A stretch of 64,000 nucleotides of DNA from Zoogloea sp041908905 (GCF_041908905.1 NZ_JAYREK010000011.1:40531-104530); one strand, 5' to 3'. Shown: positions 50,755 to 63,450, counted from the first letter of the stretch. Notes: generated from the letters alone by a model not told the origin. Made by a program: numbers and translations.

Positions 50755-53700
50755 CCCCCACCGCCCTTGACCCCCTGCGTTTCCCGCTTTCTGGCAGCCG
50801 CCTCATCGAGGCCAGCGCCGGCACCGGCAAGACCTTCACCATCGCCGCCCTCTACCTGCGCCTGGTGCTGGGCCACGGCGACGACGGGGCCGCCTTCTCC
50901 CGGGCCCTCACGCCACCGGAGATCCTCGTCGTCACCTTCACCGACGCCGCCACCAAGGAGCTGCGCGACCGCATCCGCGCCCGCCTCGCCGAGGCCGCCG
51001 CCTACTTCCGCGCGGACGCTGGCGGGCCCGAGCCCGACCCGCTGCTCCGGCAGCTGCGCGACGCCTACCCGCCGGAGCGCTGGGCCGCCTGCGCCCGCAA
51101 GCTGCAGCTGGCCGCCGAGTGGATGGACGAGGCCGCCGTGTCCACCATCCACAGCTGGTGCAACCGCATGCTGCGCGAGCACGCCTTCGACAGCGACAGC
51201 CTGTTCACCCAGCGCCTCGAGACCGACCAGGCCGACCTGCTGGCCGAAGTGGTGCGCGACTACTGGCGCAGCTTCATGTACCCGCTGGACACCGACGCCG
51301 CCCGCCAGGTGCGCGGCTGGTGGAGCTCGCCGGAGGCGCTGCAGGATCAAATCGAAGGTCTGCTCGACCACACGGACCTGCTCGCCCCCAGTGCCGACCC
51401 GGCGGTGGTGGTCGATGCCGGGCGGCAGGCCCAGCAGCAAACCCTGGCCACCCTCAAGGCGCCGTGGGGCCAGTGGGTGGACGATCTCCAGGCCCTGCTC
51501 GACACCGCCCGCGACCAGAAGGCCTTCAACGGCACCAAGCTCAAGAAGAACAACTACGACAGCTGGCTGCAGCGCCTCGCCGCCTGGCGCGACGACCCGG
51601 AGCAGGTCTGGCCCGCGCTCACCGACGCCGCCTGGACGCGGCTCACCCCGCAGGGGCTGGCCGAGGTCTGGAAGCCGGGGCTGGCCGCCCCGCAGCACCC
51701 GGCCCTCACCGCCATCGACACGATGCCCGCCACCCTCGCGGCCCTCCCCGACGCGCGCCTCGACATCCTGCGCCACGCGGCCCAATGGGTCGCCGCCCGC
51801 TTCGCCGACGAGCAGGCGCGCCGCGCCCAGATGGGCTTCAACGACCTGCTCACCCGCCTCGACGCCGCCCTCGCCGGCCCCAACGGCCCGCGCCTGGCCG
51901 AGGTGATCCGCGCCCAGTTTCCGGTGGCGCTGATCGACGAGTTCCAGGACACCGACGCGATCCAGTACCGCATCTTCGACGCCGTCTACCGGGTCGAGGC
52001 CAACGACGCGGCGACTGCGCTGGTGTTCATCGGCGACCCCAAGCAGGCCATCTACGCCTTCCGCGGCGCCGATATCCACACCTACCTCGCCGCCCGCGCC
52101 GCCACCGCCGGCCGGCTGTACACCCTGGGCCGCAACTTCCGCTCGACCCACGCCATGGTGCGGGCCACCAACCGCTGCTTCCAGCTCGCCGAAGCACAGG
52201 AGGGTGGCCCGGGCGCCTTCCTGTTCCGCAGCGCCGAGGGCAATCCGGTGCCCTTCTTCCCGGCCGACGCCAACGGGCGCGCGGACGCGCTCCAGGCCGG
52301 TGGCCAGCCGCTGGCGGCCCTCCACATCTGGCGTCTGCCGCTGCCCGACGACGGCAAGCCGATGGGCAAGGCCGCCTACCTCGAAGCCATGGCCGAGGTG
52401 TGCGCCACCGAAATGGCGCGCCTGCTCACCCTCGGCCAGCGCGGCGAGGCGGGCTTTGCCGGCGAAGACGGTCTGCGCCCCCTGCGTCAGGCCGACCTCG
52501 CCGTGCTGGTGAACAACCGCAGCGAGGCCGACGCCATCCGCGGCGCGCTGGCGAGCCGGGGCGTGCGCAGCGTGTACCTGTCGGAGAAGGACTCCGTCTT
52601 CCAGCGCCCCGAGGCCTTCGACCTGCAGCTGTGGCTCACCGCCTGCGCCGAGCCCGACGACGGCCGCGCCCTGCGCGCCGCGCTGGCCACCCAGACCCTC
52701 GGCCTCGACTGGGCCGGGCTCGACCGCCTCAACCACGACGAGCTGGCCTGGGACGACTACGTGCTGCAGTTCCGCGCCTACCGCGACTGCTGGCGCCGCC
52801 AGGGCGTGCTGCCGATGCTGCGCCGGCTGCTCAACGACTTCCGCGTGCCGGCCCGCCTGCTCGCCGCCGGCGCCAGCGGCGAGCGCAGCCTCACCGACCT
52901 GCTGCACCTGGCCGAGCTGCTCCAGCAGGCCAGCGGCCTGCTCGACGGCGAGCACGCCCTGATCCGCCACCTGGCCGAGCAGCGCCGCGACGAAACCTCC
53001 GGCAGCGAAGCCCGCCAGGTGCGCCTCGAGAGCGACGCCGACCTGGTGCAGGTGGTCACCATCCACAAGTCCAAGGGCCTCGAATACCCGCTGGTTTTCC
53101 TGCCCTTCGCCTGCGCCTTCCGCGCCACCCAGGCCACCGACCTGCCGCTCAAGTGGCACGACGCGCAGGGCCGGCTGCAGCTGGCCCTCGCCGCCGACGA
53201 CGCCCTGCTGGCCCTGGCCGACCGGGAGCGCCTGGGCGAAGACCTGCGCAAGCTGTATGTCGCGCTCACCCGCGCCCGCTACGCCACCTGGATCGGCGCG
53301 GCGCCCGTCAAGGAGCTGGAGCACAGCGCCTTCGGCCACCTGATCGGCGGCGCGCTGCAGGCCGGCATCGACGCGCTGGCCGCGGGCTGCCCGGACATCG
53401 CCGTCATCGACGCGCCGGCCTGCACCCCGGACGTTTACACGCCCCAGGCCCGCCAGCGCCTCGAAGGCCCGGCCCGCAGCCCGACCCGCGCCGTCCGCGA
53501 GCACTGGTGGATCGCCAGCTACTCGGCGCTGCACACCGCCGCGGCGGAGGCGGGCGCCGAGACGCCGGGCGAAGACGTCTTCCGCGAAGCCGCCGCTGCC
53601 GAACGGCCCACGCCGCCCGCCGCTCCGCCGGTGTTGGGCCAGCCTGCGGGGGGGGCCGCCTCGGCCGGGCTGCTGCATGGCTTTCCCCGCGGTGCGGCGG

Positions 53701-54410
53701 TCGGCACCTTCCTGCACGAGATCCTCGAATGGGCCGCCGGCCAGGGCTTCGGGCAGGTCGCCGACACCCCGGCCCTGCTGCGCGACGCCGTCGCCCGGCG
53801 CTGCGCGGTGCGCGGCTGGGAGCGCTGGATCGACCCGCTGTGCGCCTGGCTGCAGGATTTCCTGCGGCTGCCGCTGGGCGGCGCCGACGCGCCCGGCTTC
53901 GCCCTCGCCAGGCTCGACACCTGGGTGGCCGAGATGGAGTTCTGGGTCGCGGTGCATGAGGTGGACCTCCCCGCCCTCGATGCCCTCGTCCGCCGCCACA
54001 CCCTTGGCGGCGCCGAGCGCCCGCCGCTCCAGGCCGGCCAGCTCAACGGCATGCTGAAGGGCTTCATCGACCTCGTGGTGGAGCACGACGGGCGCTATTA
54101 CGTGGTCGACTACAAGTCCAACTGGCTCGGCCCCGATGACGCGGCCTACACGCCCGCCGCGATGGCCGACGAGATCCTCGCCAAGCGCTACGAGCTGCAG
54201 TACGTGCTCTACCTGCTGGCCCTGCACCGCCTGCTCAGGCTGCGCCTGCCCGATTACGACTACGACACGCACATCGGCGGCGCGCTGTATCTCTTCCTGC
54301 GCGGCAGCCAGGCGTCCAGCCGGGGCATCCACGCCGAGCGCCCGCCGCGGGCGCTGATCGACGCCCTCGACCGCCTGTTTGCCCGCCGCACCACCCCGGA
54401 GGCCGCATGA
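50751..54410 (+). CDS. recB: Exodeoxyribonuclease V subunit beta
   Basis: A 1219-residue RecB. The helicase has Walker A IEASAGTGKTFTIAALY (residues about 18-35), VTFTDAATKELRDRI, Walker B ALIDEFQDTDAIQY and VVTIHKSKGLEYPLVFLP (motif V-like). The C-terminal nuclease domain retains its active-site segment VVDYKSNWLG, with Asp and Lys, and ...QYVLYLLALHRLL. It degrades and resects double-strand ends, loads RecA after Chi and destroys invading phage DNA. All motifs appear intact. It is coupled to recC and recD by ATGA overlaps. Confidence 0.97.
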   Translation: MTPTALDPLRFPLSGSRLIEASAGTGKTFTIAALYLRLVLGHGDDGAAFSRALTPPEILVVTFTDAATKELRDRIRARLAEAAAYFRADAGGPEPDPLLRQLRDAYPPERWAACARKLQLAAEWMDEAAVSTIHSWCNRMLREHAFDSDSLFTQRLETDQADLLAEVVRDYWRSFMYPLDTDAARQVRGWWSSPEALQDQIEGLLDHTDLLAPSADPAVVVDAGRQAQQQTLATLKAPWGQWVDDLQALLDTARDQKAFNGTKLKKNNYDSWLQRLAAWRDDPEQVWPALTDAAWTRLTPQGLAEVWKPGLAAPQHPALTAIDTMPATLAALPDARLDILRHAAQWVAARFADEQARRAQMGFNDLLTRLDAALAGPNGPRLAEVIRAQFPVALIDEFQDTDAIQYRIFDAVYRVEANDAATALVFIGDPKQAIYAFRGADIHTYLAARAATAGRLYTLGRNFRSTHAMVRATNRCFQLAEAQEGGPGAFLFRSAEGNPVPFFPADANGRADALQAGGQPLAALHIWRLPLPDDGKPMGKAAYLEAMAEVCATEMARLLTLGQRGEAGFAGEDGLRPLRQADLAVLVNNRSEADAIRGALASRGVRSVYLSEKDSVFQRPEAFDLQLWLTACAEPDDGRALRAALATQTLGLDWAGLDRLNHDELAWDDYVLQFRAYRDCWRRQGVLPMLRRLLNDFRVPARLLAAGASGERSLTDLLHLAELLQQASGLLDGEHALIRHLAEQRRDETSGSEARQVRLESDADLVQVVTIHKSKGLEYPLVFLPFACAFRATQATDLPLKWHDAQGRLQLALAADDALLALADRERLGEDLRKLYVALTRARYATWIGAAPVKELEHSAFGHLIGGALQAGIDALAAGCPDIAVIDAPACTPDVYTPQARQRLEGPARSPTRAVREHWWIASYSALHTAAAEAGAETPGEDVFREAAAAERPTPPAAPPVLGQPAGGAASAGLLHGFPRGAAVGTFLHEILEWAAGQGFGQVADTPALLRDAVARRCAVRGWERWIDPLCAWLQDFLRLPLGGADAPGFALARLDTWVAEMEFWVAVHEVDLPALDALVRRHTLGGAERPPLQAGQLNGMLKGFIDLVVEHDGRYYVVDYKSNWLGPDDAAYTPAAMADEILAKRYELQYVLYLLALHRLLRLRLPDYDYDTHIGGALYLFLRGSQASSRGIHAERPPRALIDALDRLFARRTTPEAA

Positions 54411-56461
54411 ACCCCGCCTTTTTCCACGACAACACGGCCCTGCTGGCCCTCCTCGAGCGCTGGGCCGGGCACGGCTGGCTGCGCGCCCTCGACGCGGCCT
54501 TCGCGGCCTTCCTGGCGCGGGAGGAGCCCGCCGCGCCGCCGCTGCTGATCCTCGCCGCCGCGCTGGCCAGCCACCAGCTCGGCCGCGGCCACGCCTGCCT
54601 CGACCTGGCCCACACCCTGAACGACCCCGGCTTCGCCCTGTCGCTGCCGCCCGAGGGTGCCGCCGACAGCGCCGAGCCCGTGCCGCTGCCGGCGGAGGTG
54701 CTCGATGGCGTGAGCCTGGCCGACTGGCAGCAGGCCCTGCGCTACCCGCCGCTGGTGGGCGACGGCGCCGGCGACACGCCGCTGGTGGGCGACGGCGCCG
54801 GCGACACGCCGCTGGTGGGCGTCGGCACCCGGCTTTACCTGCGCCGCTACTGGCAATACGAACAATCGGTGCGGGCCGGCATCGACGCCCGCCTGGCAGC
54901 GCCGCCGGCCCTGCCCGAGGACGCGCTGCGCGGCGCCCTCGGTGTGCTCTTCCCGCCGGTCGCCCAGGGGCCCAAGCCCGACTGGCAGAAGCTCGCCTGC
55001 GCGCTGGCCGCACGGAGCGCCTTCGCCATCGTGACCGGCGGCCCCGGCACCGGCAAGACCACCACCGTGGTGCGCCTGCTGGCGGTGCTGCAGGCGCTGG
55101 CCATCGCCGGCCCGGCGGCCCGCGCCCTGCGCATCCGGCTGGCGGCGCCCACCGGCAAGGCCGCCGCGCGGCTCAACGAATCCATCGCCGGCGCCGTCGC
55201 CAATCTGGTTCTGACTGGCCTGCCCGACGGCGAGGCCGTGCGCGAGGCGATCCCCGTCGAGGTGACGACCCTCCACCGCCTGCTCGGCAGCCGCCCGGAC
55301 ACCCGCCACTTCCGCCACCACGCCGGCAACCCGCTGCCGGTGGACGTGCTGGTGGTGGACGAGGCGTCGATGGTCGACCTGGAGATGATGGCGGCCGTGC
55401 TGGCCGCGCTGCCGCCCGGCGCGCGCCTGGTGCTGCTCGGCGACAAGGACCAGCTCGCCTCGGTCGAGGCCGGCGCGGTGCTCGGCGAGCTGTGCCGGTG
55501 CGCCCAGGACGGCCACTACAGCGCCGACACCGTGGCCTGGCTGGCGGGCGTCACCGGCGAGCAGGTCGGCACGGAGCTCGTCGACCCCGCCGGCCGGCCC
55601 ATCGACCAGGCGGTGGCGATGCTGCGCCACAGCTACCGCTTCGGCGGCGACAGTGGCATCGGCCAGCTCGCCGCGGCGGTCAATGCCGGCAGCGGGGACG
55701 GCGTGCGCCGGGCCCTGGCCCACGGCCACGCCGACCTCACCCGGCTGGCGCTGACCGAGGTGGGCGAGGGCGCGCTGCGGCGCCTGGTGATCGACGGCAT
55801 TCCCGGTGCCAAGGAAAGCCCGCAGGGCTATCGCCATTACCTGGAGGTGGTGCGCGACCGGCGCCCGCCCGCCGGCACCGATCAGGCCGGCATCGACGCC
55901 TGGGCCCGCGAGGTGCTCGCCGCCCACGGCCAGTTCCAGCTGTTGTGTGCCCTGCGCCGCGGGCCGTGGGGCGTCGAGGGCCTCAACCGGCGCATCGCCG
56001 GCTGGCTGCACGAGGCGGGCCTGATCGGCGCCGCCGAAGGCTGGTACGCCGGCCGCCCGGTGCTCGTCACCCGCAACGACTACGGGCTGGGGCTGATGAA
56101 CGGCGACATCGGCATCACCCTGGCCCTGCCGGGGCCCGATGGCGACGGCCCGCTGCGGGTGGCCTTCCCGGCCGGGGATGGCAGCGGCGGCATCAAGTGG
56201 GTCCAGCCCAGCCGCCTGCAGGCCCTCGAAACCGTTTATGCGCTGACGGTGCACAAATCCCAGGGCTCCGAATTCACCCACACCGCGATGGCCCTGCCGG
56301 AGCGCCTCAATCCCATCCTGACCCGCGAGCTGGTCTACACCGGCATCACCCGCGCCAAACGCTGGTTCAGCCTGGTGGAGGCCGGCAGCGCGGCGGTGCT
56401 GGAGCAGGCGGTGGGGCGCCGGGTGCTGCGCTTGAGCGGGTTGATGGAGGGTGCCGGCTAG
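54407..56461 (+). CDS. recD: Exodeoxyribonuclease V subunit alpha
   Basis: A 684-residue SF1B helicase, longer than the about 610 of E. coli. Motif I is TGGPGTGKTTTVVRLL (about residue 208). Others are RLAAPTGKAAARLNESI, VVDEASMVDLEMMAAVLAAL (motif II) and LGDKDQLASVEAGAVL, ending VHKSQGSEFTH and YTGITRAKRWF. It translocates 5'-3' in RecBCD. Residues about 115-139 contain two and a half copies of the 10-residue repeat PLVGDGAGDT, an in-frame expansion between the N-terminal domain and the helicase. The stop lies 261 bases from the convergent ADP-ribosylglycohydrolase gene. Confidence 0.96.
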   Translation: MNPAFFHDNTALLALLERWAGHGWLRALDAAFAAFLAREEPAAPPLLILAAALASHQLGRGHACLDLAHTLNDPGFALSLPPEGAADSAEPVPLPAEVLDGVSLADWQQALRYPPLVGDGAGDTPLVGDGAGDTPLVGVGTRLYLRRYWQYEQSVRAGIDARLAAPPALPEDALRGALGVLFPPVAQGPKPDWQKLACALAARSAFAIVTGGPGTGKTTTVVRLLAVLQALAIAGPAARALRIRLAAPTGKAAARLNESIAGAVANLVLTGLPDGEAVREAIPVEVTTLHRLLGSRPDTRHFRHHAGNPLPVDVLVVDEASMVDLEMMAAVLAALPPGARLVLLGDKDQLASVEAGAVLGELCRCAQDGHYSADTVAWLAGVTGEQVGTELVDPAGRPIDQAVAMLRHSYRFGGDSGIGQLAAAVNAGSGDGVRRALAHGHADLTRLALTEVGEGALRRLVIDGIPGAKESPQGYRHYLEVVRDRRPPAGTDQAGIDAWAREVLAAHGQFQLLCALRRGPWGVEGLNRRIAGWLHEAGLIGAAEGWYAGRPVLVTRNDYGLGLMNGDIGITLALPGPDGDGPLRVAFPAGDGSGGIKWVQPSRLQALETVYALTVHKSQGSEFTHTAMALPERLNPILTRELVYTGITRAKRWFSLVEAGSAAVLEQAVGRRVLRLSGLMEGAG
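54751..54821 (+). repeat. 30-bp in-frame tandem repeat inside recD
   Basis: Two exact copies of the 30-bp unit starting GCTGGTGGGCGACGGCGCC (54751-54780 and 54781-54810) are followed by a partial third copy (first 11 bases identical). Being a multiple of three, it keeps the frame. It encodes PLVGDGAGDT repeats. Confidence 0.95.
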
Positions 56462-56609
56462 CCGCCCGCTCCCTTCGAAAACAGCCGCTTGCCCCAGATG
56501 GCGCGCTCCGCCTGCGGATGGGCGGGGGTTGCCGAGCGCATTCCAATCGCGCCGCGCGTCTCCATTCGGAAGACAAACGCTCGGGCTGGGCGGCTGTCGG
56601 CGCGCCGGA

Positions 56610-56626
56610 CTCAAGTTTGACTTGAG
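56610..56626. other. Perfect dyad and cluster of CTTGA/TCAAG motifs
   Basis: CTCAAGT-TTG-ACTTGAG is a 17-base perfect inverted repeat. Around it, CTTGA or TCAAG recurs at about 56628, 56642, 56663, 56695 and 56723, mostly 15-30 bases apart, in the 261-base space between the convergent recD and ADP-ribosylglycohydrolase genes. It could be a transcription-factor or nucleoid-protein site, or a degenerate repeat. Convergent genes make a promoter role unlikely. Confidence 0.4.
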
Positions 56627-56722
56627 CGCTTGATGCCTGGACTTGAAATGGTTCAATGGCGACTTGAACTTGCGGACCTTTGACCTGAGTCGCGTCAAGT
56701 CAGAGGTCCGCGCGTCAACTGC

Positions 56723-57667
56723 TCAAGTGGGCAATCCCATCACCGCCGCCCTCATCTCCCCCGGCAATCCCCTCTCCCCCCACAGCGCCCCCAGCAAGCC
56801 CCCGACGATGCAGGCGTTGGTATCCGTATCCCCGCCGCCGCCCAGCGTTTCCCGCAGCGCCTGCACATGCGGCGTGCGTTGCTGCAGGTGGTGGAAGGCG
56901 TGGGTGAAGGCGATCCTCACGAATCCGGCCTGGGGATGAAACGGCGGCAGCCGGCCCGCTGCGGCGTCGTCCAGCCAGCGGCGTACTTCGTCGCCCTCGC
57001 CGGCGGGCAGGATGGAGCGGGCCGCTTCGAATGCGCCGCGGTGGTCATCCGCCTTGAGCGTCAGGTGGCGGATGGCGACCACGTAGGCGGCGGTGGACCA
57101 TTGGCAGCTGGGGTTCGGATGGGTCAGCCGGGCATCGGCGCGGGCGGCGGCGACGGCCTCCTCGACGCTGACGCGGGCCGACCAGACGCCGAGCGGGGTG
57201 GCCCGCATGAGGCTGCCGTTGGCCTTGGAGTCCGCGTTGAACCTCAGGGCCCGGCGGGCGATGAGGTCTGCCAGCCCGGGGCTGTCCGGGTCGCCGTCCT
57301 CGAGGGCATTGGCGGTGGCGTTGCCGATGTCGAAGGGGGCGCTGAGATACCACCGGCGGTAGGCGCGGGCGGCCCGGTTGACGTCGTAGCGGGGCTGTCC
57401 GGCCAGGGCCTGCAGCAGCGCGAGGGTCAGCTCGCCGTCGTCGGTGACCTGGCCGCGGGCGGTGTTCCAGATGCCGCCGCCGCACATGCCCAGGGCTTTC
57501 TCGACTTCTTCTGCGCTCGGCGTGCGCCCCAGGAACTCCAGCGTGGCCCCCGCCGCGTCGCCGATCAGGGCGCCCAGCACGGCGCCCATGGCGAGGTCGT
57601 GACGGCAATCGTCGATGATGCGTCCCTGCGGAAGCGGTCTCAGGGTGCGGCCGGTGTTGTTGATCAT
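56723..57667 (-). CDS. ADP-ribosylglycohydrolase family protein
   Basis: A protein of 314 residues from the ATG at 57667 (an upstream start would add a His/Arg-rich leader). The family's metal-binding motifs are all present: LGALIGDAAGATLEF, VTDDGELTLALLQAL, and GGGGDTDTNACIVGGLLGALWG near the C-terminus. These Asp/Thr side chains bind two Mg2+ in DraG and ARH proteins. Members remove ADP-ribose from arginine, serine or other modified targets, including DNA or nucleotides; the substrate here is unknown. It is convergent with recD and divergent from a small unknown gene, with no upstream ADP-ribosyltransferase in view. Confidence 0.9.
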   Translation of the reverse strand: MINNTGRTLRPLPQGRIIDDCRHDLAMGAVLGALIGDAAGATLEFLGRTPSAEEVEKALGMCGGGIWNTARGQVTDDGELTLALLQALAGQPRYDVNRAARAYRRWYLSAPFDIGNATANALEDGDPDSPGLADLIARRALRFNADSKANGSLMRATPLGVWSARVSVEEAVAAARADARLTHPNPSCQWSTAAYVVAIRHLTLKADDHRGAFEAARSILPAGEGDEVRRWLDDAAAGRLPPFHPQAGFVRIAFTHAFHHLQQRTPHVQALRETLGGGGDTDTNACIVGGLLGALWGERGLPGEMRAAVMGLPT

Positions 57668-57862
57668 TGACGATAGCCTCCGGAATGACTGACGCGACAG
57701 GGATGGCCACTGGGTTTGCCGATGCCCGTTCGGTCGAATGCCGTGTTTCGATGGTTGAAGTCTATGCCCGTGGTGCGTCATTCATTGTCGTATTGGATGC
57801 CTATCCTCTCGTCTGCCATCGGGGCCGGGCCGGCCGCATTTGACTGATTAGGGAGGACACTG

Positions 57863-58111
57863 GTGGAACACCAGGGCTATGCGATGTACAACGCCGCGAA
57901 CAATACGCTGGAGGTGATCCCGCCGGGGGCGTGCACCAGGCGGGTCATCCGTTGCGCGCAGATCCGGCCGGAGCACGAACAGGTGCATGGCGTGGTGATC
58001 GACGGTGATGCGATCCGGGTCTATGTGGGGCCCTACGACCATCCGCGGCCGACCCACGCCTGCACCTACAGCTTCACGAGCCTGGGCGAAGGGGTGCGCA
58101 CCGCGCTGTGA
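57863..58111 (+). CDS. Small protein of unknown function (82 aa)
   Basis: An 82-residue protein with a GTG start (57863) behind a strong ribosome site GGGAGGA. The sequence is MEHQGYAMYNAANNTLEVI then ARVIRCAQI-like strands; HDHPRPTHACTYSFTSLGEGV is at the end. Composition (His-, Tyr-rich, mixed strands) suggests a small globular domain. No signal peptide or membrane helix. I do not recognise a family. It is divergent from the ADP-ribosylglycohydrolase gene and convergent, 31 bases apart, with the 117-residue gene. Confidence 0.6.
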   Translation: MEHQGYAMYNAANNTLEVIPPGACTRRVIRCAQIRPEHEQVHGVVIDGDAIRVYVGPYDHPRPTHACTYSFTSLGEGVRTAL

Positions 58112-58142
58112 GGGCTCTTTGCCCGGGGGGCGGCCCCGCGCC

Positions 58143-58496
58143 TCAACCGACCACCGCGCCCGGCTCCGTGCCCTTGAGGCAGGCGCTGCGATAGTCCCCG
58201 GCAAGCTGCAGCCAGCCGCAGGGCAGGGTGAGCCTGCCAAAGTGATCGACGACGCAGCAGTCCTGCCAGCAGGGCTGCCCATCGGATTCGGCGATGGTTT
58301 CGAATCCGAGGGCGTCCAGTGTGTCGATCATCGCCTCGATGTCGTTCGGGTTGCCGGAGCAATAGCGGACGAGATGGTCGTCGAACACGGCGCCGTCGGC
58401 GTAATCCTGCCGGAATCGCGCCCAGCCGCCGGGGTATTTCCGATCGATGAGCCTTAGCGGGACGAAGAGGTTGATGAAACCGAGTGAGATGGCCAT
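58143..58496 (-). CDS. Small conserved-looking protein of unknown function (117 aa)
   Basis: A 117-residue protein starting MAISLGFINLFVPLRLIDRKYPGGW. The segment DDHLVRYCSGNPNDIEAMIDTLDALGFE has the look of a conserved helical module, and the C-terminal half has three or more Cys (PCWQDCCVVDHFG, LPCGW). I recall related unnamed proteins of about this size but cannot assign a function. It follows the phosphatase gene by 57 bases on the same strand and is probably co-transcribed with it. Confidence 0.65.
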   Translation of the reverse strand: MAISLGFINLFVPLRLIDRKYPGGWARFRQDYADGAVFDDHLVRYCSGNPNDIEAMIDTLDALGFETIAESDGQPCWQDCCVVDHFGRLTLPCGWLQLAGDYRSACLKGTEPGAVVG

Positions 58497-58553
58497 CGGG
58501 AATCAATGATCCGGTCGGGTTGATGGTCGGGGCTGGATGGGACGGGTCGCGGT

Positions 58554-59129
58554 TTACGGGTTCCCGCCAAACCGCCGGGTGTAGGCGTGCACATACCGCG
58601 CCTGCTGCGCCGTCTCGATGGTTTTCGGGCGGGCGAGGCGGACCTGCGTGATGGCCTCCGCGGCGCCGATGCCGGCTTCCCGCAGCAGGCAGGCGGCGAT
58701 GGTGCCGGTCCGGCCCAGGCCGCCCTTGCAGTGCAGGAAGATCCGCCGCCCCTCCCGCAGGGCCATGACGAGCTCGGCCCCCACCTCCGGCCAGCGCGCC
58801 TCGAAGGCCGGGCCCGGCGGCTGTCGGTCGGGGATGGGCAGGTGGCGCCAGGCCATGCCGAGGCGCAAGGCCTCGGCCGGCAGGGCTTCGACGCCGAGTT
58901 CGGCAAACTCGTGCCTCTCCATGAGGGACACCACGAAGGCGGCGCCCCAGATCCGGATGCGCTCGAGATCCGTGCCGAGATCCCGCTGCCAGTGCCCGCT
59001 CAGGCCGTCCGCCTGGTCTTTGCCGGGGCACAGGGACATGCCGATCGCGCCCCAGTCGGACCGGGCTTGAATGCTGTCGATACGCAGGGGGTGGGATTCG
59101 CTTGTGCGGGGCGTCCGGGGTTCAGGCAT
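58554..59129 (-). CDS. Dual-specificity-type protein-tyrosine phosphatase (CDKN3-like)
   Basis: A 191-residue single-domain phosphatase. The P-loop HCKGGLGRTG holds nucleophile Cys134 and Arg140. A general-acid candidate, D101, lies in PIPDRQPPG. The N-terminal GMSLCPGKDQADGLSGHWQRDL and MERHEFAELGV are typical of the bacterial cyclin-dependent-kinase-inhibitor-3-like group. No signal peptide, so it is cytoplasmic. It should hydrolyse phosphotyrosine, phosphoserine or another phosphomonoester. It is downstream of the WYL regulator by 69 bases and likely under its control. Confidence 0.88.
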   Translation of the reverse strand: MPEPRTPRTSESHPLRIDSIQARSDWGAIGMSLCPGKDQADGLSGHWQRDLGTDLERIRIWGAAFVVSLMERHEFAELGVEALPAEALRLGMAWRHLPIPDRQPPGPAFEARWPEVGAELVMALREGRRIFLHCKGGLGRTGTIAACLLREAGIGAAEAITQVRLARPKTIETAQQARYVHAYTRRFGGNP

Positions 59130-59198
59130 CGGTCTGTCCTCAAGAATTCAACCCGGCCATGATGGGACGCCTTCGCGACACAGTCTGTCGCACCGAGT

Positions 59199-60218
59199 TC
59201 AGCCGGCGCTCCCGGTTCCGTAGACGGAACGCATCTTGTCGAGCTGGCTGATCACCACCTCCCGCCACTTGGCGGGCGCCAGCACCTCGACGTTGGCGCC
59301 GCAGCCCAGCAGCCAGCGCAGGAGCTGGCCGGTTTCCGGGACGGTGGCCCGGACGCGGGCGCTGAAGGGGCTGTCGTCGGGCTCTTCCTCGATGACCTGG
59401 TCCGCCGACAGGCGGCAGTCCCGCAGCAGGTCGGCCACATAGCCGCGCACCCGCAGCTCCAGCTGGACGGCCCCGTCGCCGGCGAAGTCCGCCTGGCCCT
59501 TGCGGATCGCCTCCTGCAGGCAGAAGCCCTCGGCCCGGCGGCCCGGGCCTTCGCCGACCTTGGCGGAGGTGAAGCGGTGCAGCGCGTACATGCGCAGCGG
59601 CGCGGCCTCGTCGTTCTTGAGGGCGAACAGGTAGAGGCGCGGGCCGCGCTGGAGGAGGGCCTGGGGATGGAGCTCGGGCCGGCTCTGCTTGCCGGCGCCG
59701 TCGCGGTAAGTGGCCTGCAGGGTGCGCGACTGGGCCAGCGCTTCGAGCGCGGCGAGCAGGACTTCCTCCTTGAAGTCGGCCGGCAGCAGGCGCTGGGTGT
59801 CGCTGAGGATGCACAGCTTGTCGTCCCCGAGGCCGAAGTCCTCCCCCTCTTCGCGCAGGCTCGCCAGGATCCGCTCCAGGCGCTTCTCGGGTACCGCGTC
59901 GCGGATCAGCGAGCGCATCAGGCTCTGGGCGTAGGCCCACAGGCGCGGGTCGTTGCTGCCCAGGTCGGCTTTGCGCCGATAGCGCTGGGGCTTGCCGCCC
60001 GGATTGACGGCCTCGATACAGCCGTCCTTCACCAGCGCGTCCAGGTCGCGCTGGATCGCCCGCACCCGGGCGGCGTCGGATTTGCTGGCCTCGTAGTGTT
60101 CGGCCAGCCGCGCCAGTAACTGGCGGGCGTCCGGGCAGCCCTGGCCTGAGGAGCTCCTGGGGATGAGCCGCCTGAGCAGATTGAGTCGGTCGATGCGGTC
60201 CTTGTGGGCGACGGCCAT
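59199..60218 (-). CDS. WYL-domain transcription regulator
   Basis: A 339-residue protein. An N-terminal winged helix-turn-helix (about residues 8-80; KDRIDRLNLLRRLIP, VRAIQRDLDALVKDGCIEAV) is followed by a linker and a WYL-type Sm-like domain (about 155-230; ALAQSRTLQATYRDGAGKQS, RGPRLYLFALKNDE) and a C-terminal extension (KWREVVISQLDKMRSVY). WYL domains bind nucleotides or nucleic-acid fragments; such regulators often control phage defence or DNA-damage genes. The start lies 19 bases after the hybrid kinase stop, so read-through is possible. It is likely to regulate the phosphatase and 117-residue genes downstream. Confidence 0.88.
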   Translation of the reverse strand: MAVAHKDRIDRLNLLRRLIPRSSSGQGCPDARQLLARLAEHYEASKSDAARVRAIQRDLDALVKDGCIEAVNPGGKPQRYRRKADLGSNDPRLWAYAQSLMRSLIRDAVPEKRLERILASLREEGEDFGLGDDKLCILSDTQRLLPADFKEEVLLAALEALAQSRTLQATYRDGAGKQSRPELHPQALLQRGPRLYLFALKNDEAAPLRMYALHRFTSAKVGEGPGRRAEGFCLQEAIRKGQADFAGDGAVQLELRVRGYVADLLRDCRLSADQVIEEEPDDSPFSARVRATVPETGQLLRWLLGCGANVEVLAPAKWREVVISQLDKMRSVYGTGSAG

Positions 60219-60237
60219 GGGAGGCTCCTGGCGGGGG

Positions 60238-63450
<3,213 letters not shown>

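Noticed and set aside
50616..55013. Open frame of over 1400 codons antisense to recB
   Set aside because: Low-complexity composition without any domain; recB is intact on the other strand.
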